NCBI GenBank assembly: GCA_012270355.1
Contig: JAAXIL010000108.1
Location: forward strand, 5,174 to 17,163
DNA: 11,990 nucleotides
Reading direction: 5' to 3'
DNA from: Psychrobacter sp.
GTDB taxonomy: Bacteria; Pseudomonadota; Gammaproteobacteria; Pseudomonadales; Moraxellaceae
Part shown: positions 7,859-11,990 of the stretch, one piece after another
Numbering within the stretch: position 1 is the first letter of the stretch
How the letters are laid out: every line of letters starts with the position of its first letter
The notes under the pieces: generated by a model
The model's input: the letters and a program-made list of their open reading frames with translations, nothing else
Databases searched by the model: none
Told to the model about the DNA's origin: nothing
Program-made: the position numbers and the translations under genes

Positions 7859-10204
7859 TTAATACCCCGCAGGCACAGTTCCCATCCGTTGACTGATCGG
7901 CATTGGATTACCGAGCAAGTCACTATAAATGGTCGCATTCTCCATGACGTGCTTCACATAGTTGCGAGTTTCGGGGTAGGCGATGGTATCTACATATTGA
8001 TCGGCAGCAAGCGAACCATACACGGGTTGCCAGCGTTTTGCTTTGTTTGGACCTGCGTTGTAGCCTGCTGTTGCTAATACGGGCTGGTTGTAGAGTTTAC
8101 CCATCACATCACTCATGTACCATGTGCCATAGCGAATGTTGGTATCACCACTGTTGGCACGGCTTTCGCTATAGGATTCGCCCAAGTTGCGAGCGATGTA
8201 TTTTGCAGTGCCTGGCATGATTTGCATCAATCCACTTGCTCCCACACCAGAGCGAGCATTGGACTGGAAGCGGCTTTCTTGCCTCATGATGCCATACGCC
8301 CAAGCTGGATCAATGCCAGCTTGACGAGAGTATTGCACCACTTGACTTTGATAAGGCATGGGATGCGAGAGGGCATAATTTTTTGCGGTGCTGTTTTCCA
8401 TCGCATAAATCGAACGGTCGAGCCAGCCGATGTCATTCGCCCGTTTTGCTGCAGCCAAAATCAAGCCATTGTCGCCATTGTCACGAGCTTGTTTAACTGC
8501 CCAGTTCCATTCTCGATTGACATAGGTGCGATTTACATCTGCCTCATGCAACGCAAATGCCCGAGCGAAATGTGGATTTTGCATCACCCGAGCCATGTCG
8601 CTGGCAGATACATTCGGCATCGACCGCTCACGCCCTGCACTAAAACGTTGCCCGACTTTGTCTTTGGCAAGTAGTCCATAATAATCATCCGATTGGGCAA
8701 GCTGGCTATAGATTCGCCGTGCTTGGGATTTTTGGCTGGCGTTGCCTACCTGCTCATAGGCACGTGCACGCCAATACTGCCAAATTGGCTCTTGTTGTTT
8801 GGCGGTACTCATCGCATCAACCGCATTGATCACATCCTGCCAACGACTAAAGCGAATGCCTGCTTGAGCATAGTCTTCGGCCTCCTCGAAATTAAAGGTT
8901 TCGCCAAGGCTGTTACGAAACCACGTCACTGCTTCGTCGTTAAAGCCGTCGTCGGTGTTCATGTTCATACGTTTTACGCCCAAGATGCGATAGGCATGAC
9001 GACGAGTGGTTTGATCAAGCAGTGGGCGACTACGAGCATTGTCTTGACGAATGTCATATTCGAGCTGAGTATGAGCTTCTCGATAAGACTTATCGGCAAT
9101 CCGCCCGAGAGCATATAAATACAGATATTGATTTTTTTGACTGGCGGGCTCACGAGCAAAACGGGTCAAAAACCCATTGGGATTAAGTTGAATTTCGGAC
9201 AAATTGCTATAAGCAATGCGAGTGCCAAGCTGGTCGCCGAGCGACATGATGTCGCCAGTGCGACCTTCTCGAAGCATCCGATACAAACGCTCTTGCTTAT
9301 CGGTTTGGGTAATCATGCGATTGCTCGACATCTCACCCGCCAATTGGTCGCACAATGCTGGTTGCTTTTTGGTAGTGAGCCAAACCTCATCTTTTAGACT
9401 TATTGCCCGCATCGGGTCGGTCTGATTGTAACCAAGAGCCACCGCACACGCCTCACTATCATCGGCATTGGTAACATAACCTGCCACTTGACGCACTGCA
9501 TTATAATCGCCTGATTGGGCTTTGGCTTCGGCATAATCAGCGGTCAATTTTTCTGCCATCGCACTGCCTCGATGTTGCTGGGCAAACTGTGACACAATGG
9601 CTGGATTCAAGGTCGATAAATTGTTATTGAGTCGCCAATAGGTTGGATACATGGCGAAATTGCCACCCTGCATCTGCTGTTCGTAATTGAATAATGCTCC
9701 TGTGTCACCTCGGTCTCCTGCACTGCGAGCCTGTTCAAACAGTTCTACTCCTCCTCCGCCCGAATAGCTATTGGGGTAAGTGGTAGGATAGCTTGGGTTT
9801 GGATAAGACGTGGGCGTGGGATAGACCGTCGTTGCAGGATAGCTGGTCGAAGGATAGCTGGTCGAAGGATAGCTACTAGATGATGAATTTACCCTGCCAC
9901 CAGCAGAGCTGTTGCGGATACGCACAGTACGTGATTCCGAGGTTTGTACGGCTGTCGGTGAACTTGAATTGACAGATGGGTACGGATAGGTCGGTGCATT
10001 CACATTAATAGCATTGCCTGACCGTTCACTGCTGTCGCTATAGGACAATGCCGAAAATGCCATCTGCGATACCCCGCATAGCCCAACCAACGCCACAGAT
10101 TTAGCGATGGTGGTATAACGTGGTTTGAGTTTGACAGACGAGGTTTGAAGGGGGGGTTGATTTGAAACTAAGTTAGTATCGATAGGGCAAAAAGGTGAAG
10201 TCAT
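7859..10204 (-). CDS. slt: Soluble lytic murein transglycosylase, Slt70-type (GH23), 781 aa
   Basis: Slt-type enzymes cleave the MurNAc-GlcNAc beta-1,4 bond of peptidoglycan in the periplasm, leaving 1,6-anhydroMurNAc ends. The C-terminal catalytic domain (about 620-765) shows the family motifs in order: R-Q-E-S with the predicted catalytic Glu643, G-L-M-Q-I-M-P (658-664), A-G-Y-N-A-G-P (713-719) and P-E-T-R-N-Y-V (744-750). Residues about 155-610 look like the helical superhelix of Slt70, including a D-Y-Y-G-L-L-A segment (507-513). The N-terminus has about 26 residues before the basic and hydrophobic parts of a signal peptide (about 25-52), with likely cleavage near A-F-S-A (49-52). No better start codon lies between. 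Residues 107-152 are a Ser/Tyr/Pro-rich linker ending in four Gly. E. coli Slt70 has about 645 residues, so much of the extra length here comes from this N-terminal extension. The ribosome-binding site is weak. The flanking promoter and hairpin suggest a single-gene transcript. Confidence 0.93.
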   Translation of the reverse strand: MTSPFCPIDTNLVSNQPPLQTSSVKLKPRYTTIAKSVALVGLCGVSQMAFSALSYSDSSERSGNAINVNAPTYPYPSVNSSSPTAVQTSESRTVRIRNSSAGGRVNSSSSSYPSTSYPSTSYPATTVYPTPTSYPNPSYPTTYPNSYSGGGGVELFEQARSAGDRGDTGALFNYEQQMQGGNFAMYPTYWRLNNNLSTLNPAIVSQFAQQHRGSAMAEKLTADYAEAKAQSGDYNAVRQVAGYVTNADDSEACAVALGYNQTDPMRAISLKDEVWLTTKKQPALCDQLAGEMSSNRMITQTDKQERLYRMLREGRTGDIMSLGDQLGTRIAYSNLSEIQLNPNGFLTRFAREPASQKNQYLYLYALGRIADKSYREAHTQLEYDIRQDNARSRPLLDQTTRRHAYRILGVKRMNMNTDDGFNDEAVTWFRNSLGETFNFEEAEDYAQAGIRFSRWQDVINAVDAMSTAKQQEPIWQYWRARAYEQVGNASQKSQARRIYSQLAQSDDYYGLLAKDKVGQRFSAGRERSMPNVSASDMARVMQNPHFARAFALHEADVNRTYVNREWNWAVKQARDNGDNGLILAAAKRANDIGWLDRSIYAMENSTAKNYALSHPMPYQSQVVQYSRQAGIDPAWAYGIMRQESRFQSNARSGVGASGLMQIMPGTAKYIARNLGESYSESRANSGDTNIRYGTWYMSDVMGKLYNQPVLATAGYNAGPNKAKRWQPVYGSLAADQYVDTIAYPETRNYVKHVMENATIYSDLLGNPMPISQRMGTVPAGY
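9836..9874 (-). repeat. 15-bp tandem repeat in the slt linker
   Basis: The 15-base unit AGGATAGCTGGTCGA occurs at 9836-9850 and 9851-9865 and is followed by a partial copy, AGGATAGCT (9866-9874). It encodes repeats of S-T-S-Y-P around residues 111-123 of the transglycosylase. The unit is five codons, so slippage would change linker length without a frameshift. Confidence 0.9.
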
Positions 10205-10257
10205 GGTAGAATCTTTAAGTTAGCGTCTAATAATGTGAGGTTATTTAACAATATTGG

Positions 10258-10286
10258 ATTATAGACAACCCACTGCTCATCCCCAA
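10258..10286 (-). promoter_or_regulatory. Probable sigma-70 promoter of slt
   Basis: On the minus strand a perfect TATAAT -10 element (10263-10258) lies 17 nt downstream of TTGGGG (10286-10281), a weak -35 element that keeps the TTG core. Transcription would begin near 10251, giving a leader of roughly 47 nt before the ATG at 10204. The site lies in the 164-bp gap after the AraC-type gene, in which I see no convincing T-tailed terminator. Confidence 0.55.
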
Positions 10287-10368
10287 ATTGCATTATGTAA
10301 ACTGATGTTGCTAAACCCCCTTCACCATCTCAAACCGTTTAAATAGCCAATTTGGCATTGAGATTACA

Positions 10369-11319
10369 TTAAGTTTGCGACTCTTGAAACTGCTGGCGGT
10401 AGTGCCGAGGCGATACGCCATAAACCCTTTTGAAGGCTTGACTAAAGGTTGAGTCTGAGGCATAGCCAACAAGCTCGCTAATGCGACTGATGCTGTGTTG
10501 TTGCAATCGCAAATAGCGGGCAGCAAGCCGTAAGCGATAGTCAATCAGGTAGGTGAGCGGTGGTACGCCCACCACTTGCTTGAAACGCTCTGCAAAGCTG
10601 GAACGTGACATCCCTGCCACTTCGGCAAGTTTGCTGATTGTCCAATTTTGCTCAGGAGCGTTGTGCATCGCTCCGATGGCTTTAGCAAGATAGCTGTCTT
10701 TGAGAGCAACCAGCCAACTGTCCGTTGCTTCAGGCAAATCCTCGATGTGCATCCGCAAAAAATCTACCATGATAATTCCTGCTAGGCGGTCGATGACTGT
10801 CGCCTTACCCATACTATCAGTTTTAGATTCCAAACTTAAAATGGACACGACCAAATCCATTACGGTTTGCCGACTGCCAGTGACTTGATCTTGCTCAGGC
10901 AAAAATGAAGGTAGGACACTCAAAATTGGTCGGGTAACTTCTTTATCATAGCAACATTCGATTAGCATTAAATCGGCATTGGCAAAACTGTCTTGCACCC
11001 GATTGATGTGCAAGGCTTCCGAAGGATGTAAATCAAGTTTAGTTTCAATGCTGGGAGCATCTTTGGGTGGTTTGTTGCCAAAATACTCCGCTGCAAAAGC
11101 GGCATGCTGGATGGAATTGGGAATCATCACCACATCGCCTGCATTTAAAGTACGAGTTTGCCCCGCAACGTCAAGGCACATGTTTCCATGCAGCATCAAA
11201 TAAAACACAATGGTGTCATGACGAGTGATTGAAAATGACCAGTCGTTATGTCCTTTGAGATAATAAAATTGAGTGTCATACAGATGCACATTTTCGAGCA
11301 ACATGCTTAAGGCGTCCAT
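10369..11319 (-). CDS. AraC/XylS-family regulator with N-terminal cupin domain, about 316 aa
   Basis: This is a predicted DNA-binding transcription factor. The N-terminal half (about residues 1-170) fits the cupin sensor of AraC regulators that begin M-D-A-L-S, with a core G-D-V-V-M-I-P followed by H near residues 61-72. The C-terminus holds two AraC helix-turn-helix motifs: about 226-251 (ISKLAEVAGMSRSSF) and about 276-308 (ISELVGYASDSTFSQAF followed by GVSPRHYR). I chose the ATG at 11319 because AGGA lies 6 nt upstream and M-D-A-L-S is a typical start for this group. The in-frame ATG at 11367 would add 16 residues but has a poorer ribosome-binding site. The start resembles RclR of E. coli, but I see no cysteine near residue 21. 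Cysteines fall at about 48, 122 and 123, so a reactive-chlorine sensor role is not supported. The inducer and targets are unknown. Confidence 0.9.
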   Translation of the reverse strand: MDALSMLLENVHLYDTQFYYLKGHNDWSFSITRHDTIVFYLMLHGNMCLDVAGQTRTLNAGDVVMIPNSIQHAAFAAEYFGNKPPKDAPSIETKLDLHPSEALHINRVQDSFANADLMLIECCYDKEVTRPILSVLPSFLPEQDQVTGSRQTVMDLVVSILSLESKTDSMGKATVIDRLAGIIMVDFLRMHIEDLPEATDSWLVALKDSYLAKAIGAMHNAPEQNWTISKLAEVAGMSRSSFAERFKQVVGVPPLTYLIDYRLRLAARYLRLQQHSISRISELVGYASDSTFSQAFKRVYGVSPRHYRQQFQESQT

Positions 11320-11325
11320 CAAGTA

Positions 11326-11329
11326 TCCT
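11326..11329 (-). promoter_or_regulatory. Ribosome-binding site supporting the AraC-type gene start at 11319
   Basis: AGGA on the minus strand lies 6 nt before the ATG at 11319. The alternative ATG at 11367 is preceded by GGCGGATTAA, whose purine-rich part sits very close to the start codon. This is the main reason for choosing the shorter protein. Confidence 0.55.
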
Positions 11330-11367
11330 ATGCAAGAAAGCGGGCGTGGTTGAAAACACTTAGGCAT

Positions 11368-11813
11368 TTAATCCGCCCAAAATGTCGTCGTTTTTAGGTG
11401 CAACAAAATTACCCAACAATGAAACACAACACAAGTATATCTGACGATGCTGGACTACAAATAAAGACTTAAAGACGCTAGACACACCTTTTAACAAAGT
11501 ATAAAGACGCTTAAAGAGAAATGATCAACCTAAGATGAATATGGCTCATTCATTGAAAGGAGTTTACCACTAAAATCTTCCACTTTTGCAAGCAGATTTA
11601 ACATAGCAGTTGGTTAAGTATAACTTGAGATTTCGACATGTTATATGTCACAAACTGGCATCCAATTTTTAAACGCTCAGCTTTGAAAGTTTAGATATAA
11701 ACCCATACTAATGGCAGGCAATATAATAAGAATGCAACGTCCAATAGAAGTCGCCCAATCAACAAGAAGTATAACAAGGTAAGAATATAGGAGGGATGAA
11801 ACAGAAGGAAAAT
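11368..11813. other. Noncoding gap between the AraC-type gene and tRNA-His
   Basis: No convincing gene is seen in this 446-bp stretch on either strand. It holds AAAGAC-type direct repeats (11463-11511), a TATACT box at 11434-11439 on the minus strand that could be a -10 element for the AraC-type gene but lacks a good -35, a small inverted repeat GACAT/ATGTC (11635-11649), and a segment complementary to the tRNA-His 3' end (11749-11759). An AAAGGAG on the plus strand near 11557 resembles a ribosome-binding site but no start codon follows at a usable distance. No clear T-tailed terminator for the tRNA transcript was found. Confidence 0.6.
11463..11511. repeat. Short direct repeats upstream of the AraC-type gene
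   Basis: AAAGACGCT occurs at 11471-11479 and again at 11503-11511, spaced 32 bases (about three helical turns). A related AAAGACTT lies at 11463-11470. They sit roughly 100-190 bp upstream of the possible starts of the AraC-type gene. Direct repeats on one helix face are typical AraC-family operators, so autoregulation is possible, but this is inference. Confidence 0.4.
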
Positions 11814-11890
11814 TGGGGCGACTGATGGGACTTGAACCCACGACAACCGAGATCACAACCCGGGGCTCTACCAACTGAGCTACAGCCGCC
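11814..11890 (-). tRNA. tRNA-His (anticodon GUG)
   Basis: On the minus strand this 77-nt sequence folds as a complete tRNA with the extra G-1 of tRNA-His. The acceptor arms are GCGGCTG and CAGTCGC (one G-U pair), with C73 opposite G-1 and an encoded CCA end (11816-11814). The anticodon loop TTGTGAT gives GUG. The D-arm GCTCAGTTGGTAGAGC and the T-arm GTGGG/TTCAAGT/CCCAT are standard. It lies 39 nt downstream of tRNA-Arg on the same strand, so the two are probably cotranscribed. Confidence 0.97.
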
Positions 11891-11929
11891 ATAGATAAAC
11901 ATCAGGATGATGTTAGTGATGCAGGCAAA

Positions 11930-11990
11930 TGGCACGCCTGGCAGGATTCGAACCTGCGACCACCTGCTTAGAAGGCAGATGCTCTATCCA
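11930..11990 (-). tRNA. tRNA-Arg (anticodon UCU), 5' part cut by the window edge
   Basis: The minus strand shows the D-loop end GGATAGAGC, an anticodon arm with stems CTGCC-like and GGCAG-like around loop CTTCTAA (anticodon UCU, reading AGA), the T-arm GCAGG/TTCGAAT/CCTGC, 3' acceptor strand CAGGCGT, discriminator G and an encoded CCA (11932-11930). About the first 16 nt (5' acceptor strand and start of the D-arm) lie beyond position 11990. The order Arg(UCU)-His(GUG) fits the tRNA clusters of Pseudomonas and Acinetobacter relatives. Confidence 0.95.

Noticed and set aside
8222..9118. Plus-strand open frames of 140-150 codons opposite the transglycosylase gene
   Set aside because: The minus strand carries an unmistakable catalytic domain with all GH23 motifs. 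The opposite frames have no ribosome-binding sites or recognisable domains.
10283..10355. Inverted repeat CCAAATTG / CAATTTGG in the gap between the AraC-type gene and slt
   Set aside because: It is only 8 bp with a loop of more than 50 bases in AT-rich DNA and no T-tract, so chance is likely.
10311..10544. A 77-codon minus-strand open frame overlapping the end of the AraC-type gene
   Set aside because: It overlaps the second helix-turn-helix region in another frame and has no recognisable family features.
11677..11892. A 71-codon open frame on the minus strand starting M-A-A-V-A-Q-L-V-E
   Set aside because: Its first 25 or so residues are the translation of tRNA-His, a well-known false-gene pattern, and the remainder is AT-rich noncoding sequence with no ribosome-binding site.

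Overview
The window looks like a chromosomal segment of a gammaproteobacterium, most likely a member of the Moraxellaceae (Moraxella/Psychrobacter/Acinetobacter relatives). This rests on moderate AT-richness, CCA-encoding tRNAs in an Arg(UCU)-His(GUG) order and the style of the Slt and giant Ig-like lipoprotein genes. The placement is inference, because no 16S or other decisive marker is present. All recognisable genes lie on the minus strand, so the window reads right to left.

Layout in order of transcription. (1) 11930-11990 is a tRNA-Arg(UCU) truncated by the window edge, followed 39 nt later by a complete tRNA-His(GUG) at 11814-11890. (2) 11368-11813 is noncoding DNA holding short repeats near the AraC-type gene and a segment complementary to the tRNA-His 3' end. 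(3) 10369-11319 (possibly from 11367) is an AraC/XylS-family regulator with an N-terminal cupin sensor. (4) 7859-10204 is a long Slt70-type lytic murein transglycosylase (GH23) with an unusual Ser/Tyr/Pro-rich linker. A promoter with a perfect TATAAT -10 element precedes it, and a hairpin follows it. (5) 81-7601 is a 2506-residue predicted lipoprotein built almost entirely of bacterial Ig-like modules, with a calcium-binding-type Asp/Asn repeat near its C-terminus and a terminator at 24-58.

The most striking structure is inside gene (5). A 1785-bp block (595 codons, five Ig-like modules) is present twice in direct tandem, with no base difference in the stretches I compared. The period is a whole number of codons and the joins fall between modules, so the duplication lengthens the stalk by five modules without breaking the reading frame. 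This points to a very recent, probably length-variable, surface protein, or to an assembly error that would need long reads to exclude.

The genes do not form an obvious single pathway. Slt acts on peptidoglycan in the periplasm, the giant lipoprotein is probably an envelope-anchored surface stalk or adhesin, and the AraC-type regulator has no evident target in the window beyond possible autoregulation. I found no CRISPR array, transposase, phage gene or defence system.
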